From Planctomycetaceae bacterium (GTDB taxonomy: Bacteria > Planctomycetota > Planctomycetia > Pirellulales > Pirellulaceae), in assembly GCA_002709045.1 (NCBI GenBank), contig PAPJ01000051.1:1-50266 (forward strand): DNA of 50,266 bases. Reading direction: 5' to 3'. The stretch's first letter is position 1. Each line of letters begins with the position of its first letter. The position numbers and the translations under genes were made by a program. Under the pieces are notes generated by a model. The model did no database searches. It saw only the letters and a list, made by a program, of their open reading frames with translations, and had not been told where the DNA came from. Shown here in pieces: positions 37,503 to 46,465 of the stretch.

Positions 37503-39053
37503 ATGATTCGACCACTATGGATTTACCTCACATTTTTAACCGGCACCCTACTGACTGGAACGGCTTTCGGCGATGAAGACCGTCCTAACATTCTATTTAT
37601 CTATACAGATGATCAATCGTATCGAACCGTAAGTTGCTATCCGGAAAGTTACGACTTCGTAAAAACTCCAAATATCGACTCACTCGCAAGGCAGGGGATT
37701 CGTTTTGATGCAGCGTACATTGGAACCTGGTGCATGCCATCTCGAGCTTCACTTCTAACCGGGCATTTACAACACGGTGTTCATTCGATGCGAATGGAGG
37801 GTAAGTATCCTGGCAGCGAATATGATCCGCAACAATGCCCGTTTTGGCCGAGTGTTTTCCGTGCCAACGGTTACCAAACAGCTCAGATAGGGAAATGGCA
37901 TACCGGATGGGACAATGGATTTGGCCGGGACTGGGATTACCAGTTAGTCTGGAATCGCCCACGCTATACAAGCAATGCTGGTGCCTATTACGAAAACCAA
38001 CTGATCGAAAAAAATGGCAAGCCTGGCGAAATGACCAAAGGCTATTCCACCGACAATTATACTGACTGGGCGATCGACTACATTCGGGGAGAACATCGGG
38101 ACAAGTCAAAACCGTGGTATCTATGGTTGTGCTACGGAGCGGTACACGGCCCCTTCACGCCGGCCGACCGTCACCTTGACTCGTTACCGAATGTGAATAT
38201 CCCCGTACCCAAAGACATTTTTCCACCTCGGCCGGGGAAGCCTGACTGGGTGCAGAAAATTGAACATTGGGTGCCTGATGAAAACGGAACCCCTGTGATG
38301 AAAGGTAAAGGATTTACCGCACAAACGGTCGACACTCAGGGGATTCACGGCAACACGCTCAATGACTGGGTCCGCCAATACCATCAGGGCGTAAAGGCGA
38401 TCGACGAGGGCGTCGGACGACTACTGACAGCACTCCGTAAAAGCGGACAACTAGAAAATACCCTAGTCATATTTACGGCAGATCAGGGGATTGGCTGGGG
38501 GCAGCACGGGTTCCGCGTAAAACTTGCACCGTACGACGCCACTATTCGCTCGCCATTAATTATCAGCATGCCATCGCGCCTTCCGAAAGGGAAAATCTGC
38601 CGGACACCGGTTGCCGGGGTTGATCTAGTTCCCACCTTTTTTCACTACGCCCAGATTGATCTGCCGTGGAAGATGCACGGTGAAAATCTCCAACCCATCC
38701 TTTTAAATCCGGAGGCCCGTTCCAACAAAACGGCCCTGACCGTCATGACGGGTAAAAAGTATGGACAAGATACTCATATCATCCCTACCAATCGCGAAGA
38801 TCTATACCTCAACAATGTTCCCTGGTGGGTTTCCTTACGCAAAGGAAGTTACAAGTACATTCGAACGCTTGTTGCCGGTGAAACCGAAGAGCTATACGAT
38901 CTTAAACGGGACCCGGAGGAATTGGTGAATCTCGCCCACTATCGACGATTCAAATCCACTGTGCTGCAGTTTCGCAAAGCGATGATCGAGGAACTTAAAG
39001 ATGTCGATGCAAAGTTTGTACAGGGGCTTCCATCAGTAGGCACTGGTTACTAA
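37503..39053 (+). CDS. Secreted sulfatase
   Basis: A type I sulfatase of 516 aa, last gene of the five-gene operon. The signal peptide covers residues 1-23. Metal ligands are in FIYTDDQSYRTVSCY, and the active-site signature C-M-P-S-R lies at 77-81. FTADQGIGWGQHGFRVKLAP is the later metal segment, with GIGWG in place of the more usual DNG-type. Typical sulfatase sequence runs to EELYDLKRDPEELVNLA near the end. It should remove sulfate esters from an external substrate, in concert with the secreted PSD1 with CBM-like domains upstream. A short inverted repeat follows the stop codon. Confidence 0.88.
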   Translation: MIRPLWIYLTFLTGTLLTGTAFGDEDRPNILFIYTDDQSYRTVSCYPESYDFVKTPNIDSLARQGIRFDAAYIGTWCMPSRASLLTGHLQHGVHSMRMEGKYPGSEYDPQQCPFWPSVFRANGYQTAQIGKWHTGWDNGFGRDWDYQLVWNRPRYTSNAGAYYENQLIEKNGKPGEMTKGYSTDNYTDWAIDYIRGEHRDKSKPWYLWLCYGAVHGPFTPADRHLDSLPNVNIPVPKDIFPPRPGKPDWVQKIEHWVPDENGTPVMKGKGFTAQTVDTQGIHGNTLNDWVRQYHQGVKAIDEGVGRLLTALRKSGQLENTLVIFTADQGIGWGQHGFRVKLAPYDATIRSPLIISMPSRLPKGKICRTPVAGVDLVPTFFHYAQIDLPWKMHGENLQPILLNPEARSNKTALTVMTGKKYGQDTHIIPTNREDLYLNNVPWWVSLRKGSYKYIRTLVAGETEELYDLKRDPEELVNLAHYRRFKSTVLQFRKAMIEELKDVDAKFVQGLPSVGTGY

Positions 39054-39068
39054 TGCAATCAAATTGCA
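39054..39068 (+). repeat. Small hairpin after the sulfatase stop
   Basis: TGCAAT, a three-base loop CAA, and ATTGCA directly after the stop codon. A six-base stem without a T-run is a poor intrinsic terminator; it may be a weak one or merely a palindrome. Confidence 0.25.
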
Positions 39069-39113
39069 CGATCGATTAACACTGCCTTAACGACAGATTA
39101 ATAATCATAAAGC

Positions 39114-39119
39114 TATAAT
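39114..39119 (+). promoter_or_regulatory. Possible -10 box (TATAAT) ahead of PhoX-like gene
   Basis: TATAAT lies 45 bases ahead of the ATG at 39164, in the 110-base gap after the sulfatase. No good -35 box is visible at 16-18 bases upstream; the region GACAGATTAATAATC is a weak candidate. It suggests that the PhoX-like gene has its own promoter, apart from the preceding operon. Confidence 0.3.
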
Positions 39120-39163
39120 AAAACTCATGCCTCATCTATAACACATTTCGGGATTGTCTTTCG

Positions 39164-40576
39164 ATGAAATCTAGCCGCCGTAGATTCATAGCTTCCACAG
39201 CCGCAGGAATTAGTAGTGCTTCCATCGCCTGCACTTTGGGAAATTTCAACCATGCAGTTGCCGGGCAGTTGAACAAATCTGACAAGCGATCTCCTTATGG
39301 TCCCCTTAAACCAACCTCAGACATAAATACTGGACTGCCACTTTTAATGTTGCCGGAAGGATTTAGTTATCAAACTTATGGCTGGACCGGACAGCCAATG
39401 GCGGATGGCCGCAGAACACCAAGCTCCCACGATGGAATGGGAGTCATTGACAGTACAGATGGAATCTTTACTCTCTGTAGAAATCACGAGCGCGGTGGGC
39501 TAATAGCTTCATTTGCAGATTCTAGGCACACGTACGACGCTAATGCCCCGGGAGGAACCACGAATGTCGTTTTTGACGGCGGTGCTGGTAAATTCATTTC
39601 CAGCAGGGCGTCTCTCTCCGGTACTGTACGAAACTGTGCCGGCGGTGTTACACCTTGGGGCACGTGGTTAACCTGTGAAGAAACAACGGTCGGTTCCGAA
39701 GCGACATCAGAACCGCAGCACGAAAAATCACATGGCTGGATCTTTGAAGTACCGGCTAATGGACAGGGCAATCCCAAACCAATTAAAACCATGGGGAGGT
39801 TCGTTCATGAAGCAATTGCCGTGGACCCCAGGACATCCTATGTTTATGAAACTGAGGATCGTGGTACCAGCGGGCTGTATCGTTTTCGCCCTAACACCAA
39901 AGGCAAGCTTCATGAAGGCGGTACTTTGGAAATGCTCCGTGTGCCGGGACATCCCGATCTTTCCAAAGACGTAAAAGCAGGTGCCGTATACGGCGATTTG
40001 CAATGGGTCAAAATCGATGATCCAGAGCTTGCCCATACACCGGAAACAACCAATTCTCTGGGGGTGTATATTCAGGGACGCAAGAAGGGCGGGACAAACT
40101 TCAATCGTCTGGAAGGAATCTGGTACTACGATGGCTCAATGTTCTTCGATTCCACCAGTGGCGGGAATGCGAAGGCCGGACAGATCTGGGAGTTAAACAT
40201 CGCAGAAAACACTTTACATCTGGTTTTTGAATCGCCCAGCAAACAAGTCCTCAATATGCCTGACAATATGGCCGTAAGTTCCCGTGGCGGGATCATCATA
40301 TGTGAAGACTGTGGTATCACGACCATTCAAACCCCACAGGGTATCAAGCGTTATTTCCCACGTTTACATGCACTCAGCCCGGAAGGTGAAATCCACCTCT
40401 TTGCTGAGAATAACACCGTGATTGAAAAGCCAATCAACGGAATCAAAGGGGACTTTCGTGGATCTGAATGGACTGGTGCTAACTTCAGCCCGGATGGCAA
40501 ATGGCTTTTTGCCAATATCCAAACTCCTGGATTCACTGTGGCGATTACAGGCCCCTGGGAAAAAGGCTGCCTCTAA
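39164..40576 (+). CDS. PhoX-like (DUF839) protein, Tat-exported
   Basis: A 470-aa protein of the DUF839/PhoX group, secreted by the Tat route (SSRRRFIASTAAGISSAS). Visible landmarks include CRNHERGG, NCAGGVTPWGTWLTCEET, the GRFVHEAIAVDPRT segment, VYETEDRGTSGLYRF and FLF-type strands of a beta-propeller. PhoX enzymes are calcium- and iron-dependent alkaline phosphatases that free phosphate from organic esters outside the cytoplasm; whether this member is a phosphatase is not proven. It has its own likely promoter and ends in a four-base overlap (CTAA) with the converging esterase gene. No Pho box was identified. Confidence 0.8.
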   Translation: MKSSRRRFIASTAAGISSASIACTLGNFNHAVAGQLNKSDKRSPYGPLKPTSDINTGLPLLMLPEGFSYQTYGWTGQPMADGRRTPSSHDGMGVIDSTDGIFTLCRNHERGGLIASFADSRHTYDANAPGGTTNVVFDGGAGKFISSRASLSGTVRNCAGGVTPWGTWLTCEETTVGSEATSEPQHEKSHGWIFEVPANGQGNPKPIKTMGRFVHEAIAVDPRTSYVYETEDRGTSGLYRFRPNTKGKLHEGGTLEMLRVPGHPDLSKDVKAGAVYGDLQWVKIDDPELAHTPETTNSLGVYIQGRKKGGTNFNRLEGIWYYDGSMFFDSTSGGNAKAGQIWELNIAENTLHLVFESPSKQVLNMPDNMAVSSRGGIIICEDCGITTIQTPQGIKRYFPRLHALSPEGEIHLFAENNTVIEKPINGIKGDFRGSEWTGANFSPDGKWLFANIQTPGFTVAITGPWEKGCL

Positions 40577-41652
40577 GGCTTCTCAAGCCCGAGATGCTTT
40601 TCCAGAAATTGATAAGCGATGTTTCGCGCATCTGCTGGAAAGCTGTGTGCTGCCGCGGGATAATTGGCCTGTAAGTTCTCGTCAGCATCGTAAAGACTAT
40701 ATATTGTCGCCACCTGCTTGATCGTATCTTTCACACCCGACACGTCAAAGTTACTATCATCAACCGGAGCACTTGCCAAAAATGGCCGGGGAGCAAAGGA
40801 AGCAATAATCTCCGGAAAGTCAAAAGTCACTCTATCCGGATCATTACCATATTTATCGTTGATCAATGGCATATAACGCGGACTCGTCCAACCCTTTAAT
40901 TTGCCTCCATAGTATTTATGAAAGCGAGTAAACCCACAATTGCTAACCATCGCTTTGATTCTTGAGTCAAAGGCCGCGGAAAAAATTGTATTATGCCCGC
41001 CTAATGAGTGACCAATACAACCAATCCTTTGGCCATCTACCTTTTTAAGAGATTGCAACAAATCGATAGCACGAGTGTTTTCATAGACTGCCTTCATCGT
41101 GCCGCTAATATATCCGTCCTCGGCAGGGAAGGTGTAAGCATAGTCGCCAAAACTAGGGTAGTCCGGAGCTAGAGTGATAAATCCTCGCTCAGCAAGATGC
41201 AAAGCATAGTGAAGCTGTGGATTTCCTCCTAGTCCTGCAGGTTCCTTTTTCCCAATACCTATAGTCTGGTGGAGGCAAAGTACAGCCGGTCGAACTGTGT
41301 CAGTAATTGACGGTATAAACAGATAAGCCCGAACCCGCCGCTCACTAGAATCTGTATGATAGCTAATCAACTGTCGTACAAACCGCTCGGTTTTTATCTC
41401 TTCATGAACCCGCATCTCTAAAGCGATGGGATGTTTAGGAGTAGGCAGGGACCCCATAATCTGCTGCATACCGGCAAAGACAGAAGTCCGTCTCTTTTCC
41501 CAATCGGCTACGGTCTTAATTGGATTCCGCTTATTCTGAGCATCAAGATAATAGCTCAAATCCACATGGTCGTCATATTTAATATCGGTTTGCTGAGCTA
41601 AAGATGGCATACAAACGACAAACACAAGAAAGATACTTAAAAATCGAATCAT
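40573..41652 (-). CDS. Secreted alpha/beta-hydrolase (acetylxylan-esterase/dienelactone-hydrolase-like)
   Basis: A secreted hydrolase of 359 aa. The signal peptide (MIRFLSIFLVFVVCMPSLAQ) is followed by an alpha/beta-hydrolase fold with CLHQT as the oxyanion region, the nucleophile Ser216 in IGHSLGGHN, and His in YPAAAHSFPAD near the end. Its resemblance is to acetylxylan esterases and dienelactone hydrolases; typical substrates are acetylated sugars. It probably helps remove acyl groups from polysaccharides outside the cell. It is divergent from the DUF1501 gene at 41826. Confidence 0.82.
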   Translation of the reverse strand: MIRFLSIFLVFVVCMPSLAQQTDIKYDDHVDLSYYLDAQNKRNPIKTVADWEKRRTSVFAGMQQIMGSLPTPKHPIALEMRVHEEIKTERFVRQLISYHTDSSERRVRAYLFIPSITDTVRPAVLCLHQTIGIGKKEPAGLGGNPQLHYALHLAERGFITLAPDYPSFGDYAYTFPAEDGYISGTMKAVYENTRAIDLLQSLKKVDGQRIGCIGHSLGGHNTIFSAAFDSRIKAMVSNCGFTRFHKYYGGKLKGWTSPRYMPLINDKYGNDPDRVTFDFPEIIASFAPRPFLASAPVDDSNFDVSGVKDTIKQVATIYSLYDADENLQANYPAAAHSFPADARNIAYQFLEKHLGLEKP

Positions 41653-41752
41653 GAATAATTCTCCTGCGAAAACAATGATTTACCCATCTTATAGAGGGGT
41701 GCCGTAGAACTTAATTGATTGTAATGCTTCAAGATTTCAATTGCAGCGTATG

Positions 41753-41766
41753 GTTTCTATGGAAAC
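41753..41766. promoter_or_regulatory. Short palindrome GTTTC-TATG-GAAAC in divergent gap
   Basis: Perfect five-base arms with a four-base loop in the gap between the esterase and the DUF1501 gene, 60-73 bases ahead of the latter. It could be an operator. A TACAAT sequence, a possible -10, follows at about 41783-41788, but no matching -35 is clear. Confidence 0.3.
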
Positions 41767-41825
41767 ATCTTTGGGTTTGTCGATACAATAAGGGTACAGT
41801 AAGCATCCATCCGAATAGGTTTATC

Positions 41826-43277
41826 ATGAGTTGCCAAAAATATCATCATCCAAAAGTCAATAGACGCTTTGCTATTCAGGCGGGCAGTATTGGACTATTG
41901 GGCCTTGGTATGAACCACATTCAGGCATTGCAGGCTGCACCGATCCAGAAACGTTACAACACAACGGGTGCTCAGGCGAAGAAGGTGATTTACATCTTCC
42001 TCTCAGGAGGATTGGCACAACAAGACAGTTTTGACATGAAGCCGGATGCTCCGGATGACATCCGCGGCGAATTCAATCCAATCTCAACAGCCACTCCCGG
42101 CCTGCATATTTGCGAGCATCTACCAGAACTGGCAAAACGTAGTGAGACATGGGCTGTTGTCCGAAGTTTAACTCACAAATGGAATGAGCACTCACAGGGC
42201 CACCACATTATGCTGACTGGTCGCACGGAAGTTCCGACTGGATTTAACCCGACTTCTCCAAAACCTACGGACTACCCGGCCATGGCAGCCATTGCCAACA
42301 CAGTCACACTTCCGCAAAACAATCTACCACCGGTCGCGATTTTACCGGAACGTCTGGTCCATCAGTCAGGCCGAGTTATTCCCGGACAATTTGCCGGGCA
42401 AATGGGTGAAGAAGCGAATCCCTGGTTTATTGAAGCGGCTTCCTTTCATCGGCAGTCATACGGAGCATTTCCCGAGTATGCCTTTGATCATCAAAAACGT
42501 GATATTGATCTAACTCGCAAATATGAAGCTCCAAATCTGGAATTACCGCACGGTCTGGCAGAGAGCCGGTTTGTCGATCGGTTAAAACTCGTTAACTCCG
42601 TGACCGACCAAAAACGACAACTGGACAGCTCTACCCAAACCGAACAGTTTGATCGTTATCGTCAACAGGCAATTTCACTTCTAACCGATCCTAAAGTTCA
42701 GTACGCGTTAGACGTTACCAATGCAGACGACAAAGTTCAGGAACAATACGGTCGAAACTGCTTTGGCTGGTCACTGTTAATGGCACGACGTCTGGTTGCA
42801 GCCGGCGTAAATATGGTACAGGTAAATCTCGGCAACGATGAGGCCTGGGACACGCATGGCAACGCCTTTCCTCACCTCAAAGACAATCTATTTCCACCAA
42901 CAGATAAAGCTTTATCTGCCCTGTTAGATGATTTAACGAACTCCGGTGAACTTGACGAAACATTGATTGTGATGGCGGGGGAATTTGGTCGCACGCCAAA
43001 GATTTCACTACTGCCTTCTCACTATGAAAAGCCGGGACGAGATCATCATGGTGCTCTGCAATCGGTTTGGTTTGCAGGTGGTGGAGTCCGTGGTGGAAAT
43101 ATCCTTGGGAAATCGGACAAGCATGGTGGATATCCGGTCGATAATCCAAAAACACCGGAACATATGGCGGCCACAATTTATGACGCACTAGGGATTCCAG
43201 CAACTGCGGCTTGGTATGATGCTGAAAATCGCCCTCACCAAATCTACCATGGTGAGCCTATTCATGAGCTATTCTAA
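41826..43277 (+). CDS. DUF1501 protein, Tat-exported
   Basis: A DUF1501 protein of 483 aa from the ATG at 41826. An in-frame GTG/ATG region at 41715 would give an unlikely Trp/Cys-rich leader. The Tat-like signal is VNRRFAIQAGSIGLLGLGM. Motifs are FLSGGLAQQDSFDMKPDAPD, MAGEFGRTPKISLL and GRDHHGALQSVWFAGG. It is a close paralogue of the DUF1501 gene at 2979, from the same subfamily, sharing HICEHLPEL-type and PHQIYHxxPI ends. The two lie nearly 40 kb apart, so this is an older duplication rather than a recent tandem one. It has no PSD1 partner; the neighbour is an esterase. Function unknown. Confidence 0.88.
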   Translation: MSCQKYHHPKVNRRFAIQAGSIGLLGLGMNHIQALQAAPIQKRYNTTGAQAKKVIYIFLSGGLAQQDSFDMKPDAPDDIRGEFNPISTATPGLHICEHLPELAKRSETWAVVRSLTHKWNEHSQGHHIMLTGRTEVPTGFNPTSPKPTDYPAMAAIANTVTLPQNNLPPVAILPERLVHQSGRVIPGQFAGQMGEEANPWFIEAASFHRQSYGAFPEYAFDHQKRDIDLTRKYEAPNLELPHGLAESRFVDRLKLVNSVTDQKRQLDSSTQTEQFDRYRQQAISLLTDPKVQYALDVTNADDKVQEQYGRNCFGWSLLMARRLVAAGVNMVQVNLGNDEAWDTHGNAFPHLKDNLFPPTDKALSALLDDLTNSGELDETLIVMAGEFGRTPKISLLPSHYEKPGRDHHGALQSVWFAGGGVRGGNILGKSDKHGGYPVDNPKTPEHMAATIYDALGIPATAAWYDAENRPHQIYHGEPIHELF

Positions 43278-43317
43278 ATTCTCACCGGCTCGTTTTAGGG
43301 GCCTGAAGAATCCGCTA

Positions 43318-43923
43318 TTATTCTAATTCCGGCAACGATGCTTCAGGCTCTACATCCCAAATTTGTTCGGTGAGAACGAGTCCATCCGGGTTGGCGCTTT
43401 TCCATTCAGACCAGTTGACGAGCGTAAATGAATAATCTTCAAGAGGTATTTCTTCCGATTCCTGCGGGTATATCTTGCCATTCAATTGGACCGCCAATCC
43501 GCCATCCTGCAAACCAAATTGATCCAATTTAATCTTCTTGTCGGATTGATTATCCGAGAAAACCCGAACACACTCCGTCTCATTACAATAGGTCACGGCA
43601 AGCGGCACACCTTCGAAGACATCTGAGGCAATATGATCTCCTACTCCCTCCATAAACAGCTTGGGGAATGCGTAGTGCCTTCCTTTAACCTGAACGGCAA
43701 TTATTTCAGCATCGAGAGGTAATTCGATTTCAGTGACTGGAGCGAGTTGACGTTCAGAAGTCTCCATTTCGGCAACCATATCATTCATCGAATTCGAGTC
43801 AGGGTCATATTCTACCAAGTCATAATTCGGCTTCATTCGATATTCCATGATGAGATTCGTTACGAATGCTCCTACCAGAGATGCAAGAATCACAAACAGC
43901 GTTAACAGAATCTTACGAACCAC
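43318..43923 (-). CDS. DUF3179-like membrane-anchored protein
   Basis: A protein of 201 aa from a GTG at 43923, chosen because GGGGAGG lies five bases upstream; a longer frame reaching 44052 would overlap the divergent sulfatase gene. An N-terminal hydrophobic stretch (KILLTLFVILASLVGAFVTN) serves as a signal or anchor. The soluble part has GVPLAVTYCNETECVRVF and VNWSEWKSANPDGLVLT, the pattern of DUF3179 domains. Their function is not known to me. It lies between a DUF1501 gene (40-base gap, tail to tail) and a sulfatase gene (divergent). Confidence 0.55.
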   Translation of the reverse strand: MVRKILLTLFVILASLVGAFVTNLIMEYRMKPNYDLVEYDPDSNSMNDMVAEMETSERQLAPVTEIELPLDAEIIAVQVKGRHYAFPKLFMEGVGDHIASDVFEGVPLAVTYCNETECVRVFSDNQSDKKIKLDQFGLQDGGLAVQLNGKIYPQESEEIPLEDYSFTLVNWSEWKSANPDGLVLTEQIWDVEPEASLPELE

Positions 43924-44023
43924 CAGCACCTCCCCGAATGCATTAATAGATTGATATAATGGAATATTAACTAAACACCAGAATAATCTTAAAAGTCCCT
44001 TCGCCACAATAGACGCCCTTATA

Positions 44024-45409
44024 ATGCTGAGACTCCTTTCAATAATCAACACGCTTTTGCTATTTTTAGCACCCCTTGCTTCATTTGCTCAGGCGGACAC
44101 AACTCTTAAGCCTAATATTGTTCTAATCATGGCTGATGATTTAGCATGGATGGATCTTGCCTGTCAGGGGAACGCGTTGGTGGAAACTCCCTTTCTCGAT
44201 AAATTTTCCCGGCAGGGAATCCGTTTTACCAATGCGTATGCCGCCGCTCCGGTTTGCTCCCCAACACGTGCCGCCGTAATGACAGGATTAGCACCTGCCA
44301 GACTTCGTATCACTAATCACATTCCTGACCGACCTGAATTCACACCCAGCAAGGCATCATATACCGGGGCCGAAATGTTTGATTATCTGGCACCGTCGTA
44401 CACTACAATCGCGGAACGCTTACAGGCTGCCGGATACAAAACAGGATTTTTCGGAAAATGGCATATTGCCGGAACAGGTATTGGTCCCAACGGAGAGGGA
44501 GATGACAAATACTATCCGGAAAATCAGGGGTTTGATTTAAATATCGGAGGATGTATATATGGTGGACCTCCCACCTTTTTTGATCCCTATCGGATTCACA
44601 ATCTTAAAAATCGGAAAGCTGGCGAATATCTACCTGACCGCTTAGCCGATGAAGTTTGTGATTTTATTGATAATGCCGGCGAAAAACCCTTCTTCACGTG
44701 CCTCTGGAACTATTCGGTTCACTGGCCAATGGAGGCGCCTAAAGAATTGTTGAAAAAATACGAGACACGCACGGGGCCCGGGCTCAATGATACTCGTTAC
44801 GGAGCGATGATCGAAGCATTGGATCTATCCTTTGGGAAAATCATGCGGCATCTTGAGCAATGCGGACGAAGCAATAACACTCTCGTAATCTTCACCTCCG
44901 ACAATGGTGGATTTGCCGGTGTTTCCGACAATCGCCCCCTGCGTGAATCCAAAGGGCACATTTACGAAGGTGGTATTCGGGTTCCTTTACTGATCCGCTG
45001 GCCCCGGGTAATCAAATCTCAGCAACTTAATGACACCCCGGTCATTAGCATGGACTTTTTTCCAACGATCCTTGAAGTCTGCAAACTTACACCTGAACCG
45101 TTATGCGACGGTATTTCACTCACTCCACTTTTTTCCGGTGGCCATCTTTCGCGGCAAAGTATCTTTTTCCATTTCCCGAATTACGCCTGGCATCGAAGTA
45201 ACTCTTTAGCCGGTGCCGTTCGTAGTGGTGACTATAAATTAGTCCGTCACTACACAACCGGAGAACTGGAACTTTATAATATCGCTGAGGATATCGGTGA
45301 AACTAACAATCTGGCAACTAAACGCCATCGACTTGCAAATCGATTAAATCACCAGCTAAGTGCCTGGCTTACTGAAACAAATGCAGCAATGCCGCGAAGA
45401 TTACCTTAA
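44024..45409 (+). CDS. Secreted sulfatase
   Basis: A type I sulfatase of 461 aa. The signal peptide (1-22, ending FAQA) is followed by metal ligands in LIMADDLAWMDLAC and the active-site signature C-S-P-T-R at 78-82. The segment FTSDNGGFAGVSDNRPLRESK carries the later ligands. The sequence resembles arylsulfatase-type enzymes that work on polysaccharides. It is first in an operon with an NHL propeller (9-base gap), an Ldh-type dehydrogenase and a WD40 protein. The start ATG lacks a clear ribosome binding site but fits the signal peptide. A formylglycine-generating enzyme must be encoded elsewhere. Confidence 0.88.
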   Translation: MLRLLSIINTLLLFLAPLASFAQADTTLKPNIVLIMADDLAWMDLACQGNALVETPFLDKFSRQGIRFTNAYAAAPVCSPTRAAVMTGLAPARLRITNHIPDRPEFTPSKASYTGAEMFDYLAPSYTTIAERLQAAGYKTGFFGKWHIAGTGIGPNGEGDDKYYPENQGFDLNIGGCIYGGPPTFFDPYRIHNLKNRKAGEYLPDRLADEVCDFIDNAGEKPFFTCLWNYSVHWPMEAPKELLKKYETRTGPGLNDTRYGAMIEALDLSFGKIMRHLEQCGRSNNTLVIFTSDNGGFAGVSDNRPLRESKGHIYEGGIRVPLLIRWPRVIKSQQLNDTPVISMDFFPTILEVCKLTPEPLCDGISLTPLFSGGHLSRQSIFFHFPNYAWHRSNSLAGAVRSGDYKLVRHYTTGELELYNIAEDIGETNNLATKRHRLANRLNHQLSAWLTETNAAMPRRLP

Positions 45410-45418
45410 GGATAAACA

Positions 45419-46417
45419 ATGAACTTAACAAAAACGGTTGGAAATGATGACTTTCGCTTTGAAGCCGATGGAAATTGGGCAAAGCGTCCTGAAGGTGTCA
45501 ACTGGCTGGACGTTGTAGCTGTGAATTTTACTACGGACAATACTGTCTACATTTTCAACCGCGGTGATCGCGAGCTAATCTACTTTGACTCAGATGGAAA
45601 CTATCAGGGCGACTGGGGGGAAACTAATTTCGCGCGACCACATGGAATTACTATTTCGAAAGAAAACGCGATTTTCCTGACCGATGATTTCGGACATACT
45701 GTTACTAAATATGACCTTCAGGGAAACGTCAATTTCACGCTCGGCACGCGCGGAAATCATTCTGATACCGGGAGCACAAACGTTGATTACAGAAACATCA
45801 AGTACTCGGCAGGGCCCTTCAACTTTCCCACAAATCTCGCGATTGCAGAAGACAAGAGTTTTTATGTTTCCGACGGATACGGGAACGCTCGAATCCACCA
45901 CTTCAATCATGAAGGTGAGCATATTCGCAGTTGGGGAGACCCGGGCAACAAGCCGGGGCAATTCGCCGTACCGCATGACTTGCGTATCTCTGTTAGCGGG
46001 GAAATCTGGGTAGCCGATCGGGAAAACGACCGAATTCAAATTTTCAGTCCGGAAGGTGAATTTATTCGACTAATCGATGGCTTAGCACGACCAGCTTCTC
46101 TCGATTTCGGACCAGACGGGGAAGTTTACGTATTTGAACTCGGCTATCGCGCCGGTATGTTCCCTGGAAACGAGCCTCCATATGCAAATGCCCCCGGAGG
46201 CCGCTTAACGGTTTTAACCCAAGACGGGAAAATCCTCTGCCAAATCGGTGGTGATGATGCTACGCCTGATGCCGGAGATTTTTACGCTCCGCACAATGTG
46301 CGTATAGATGCTCGCGGAGACTTATATCTGGCCGAAGTCGTTTGGGCAGCCGGCGGCTGTAAGGGCCTGGCCCCGGAAGGCTCCGCAGCACTCCAAAAAC
46401 TCACTCGTATTAAATAA
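45419..46417 (+). CDS. NHL-repeat beta-propeller protein
   Basis: A 332-aa protein made of NHL-type repeats, for example GTRGNHSDTG, IRSWGDPGNKPGQFAVPHD and IWVADRENDRIQIFSPEGEF. The repeats form a beta-propeller. The closest known fold is that of the peptidyl-alpha-hydroxyglycine lyase group, but the activity here is unknown. There is no signal peptide, so it should be cytoplasmic, unlike the sulfatase just upstream. AAGGAT precedes the ATG. A dehydrogenase gene follows 48 bases later. It may sense or bind a metabolite in the same pathway; this is inference. Confidence 0.82.
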   Translation: MNLTKTVGNDDFRFEADGNWAKRPEGVNWLDVVAVNFTTDNTVYIFNRGDRELIYFDSDGNYQGDWGETNFARPHGITISKENAIFLTDDFGHTVTKYDLQGNVNFTLGTRGNHSDTGSTNVDYRNIKYSAGPFNFPTNLAIAEDKSFYVSDGYGNARIHHFNHEGEHIRSWGDPGNKPGQFAVPHDLRISVSGEIWVADRENDRIQIFSPEGEFIRLIDGLARPASLDFGPDGEVYVFELGYRAGMFPGNEPPYANAPGGRLTVLTQDGKILCQIGGDDATPDAGDFYAPHNVRIDARGDLYLAEVVWAAGGCKGLAPEGSAALQKLTRIK

Positions 46418-46465
46418 CTCGATAATTCAAACTACAACACCTCTGACCCCTGAAAGTAACCTCCT

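Noticed and set aside
41715..43277. An early start for the DUF1501 gene
   Set aside because: The extra 37 residues are rich in Trp and Cys and would bury the Tat signal; the ATG at 41826 fits the family.
43318..44052. A 244-codon version of the DUF3179-like protein
   Set aside because: It overlaps the divergent sulfatase start, and the GTG at 43923 has a strong GGGGAGG upstream.
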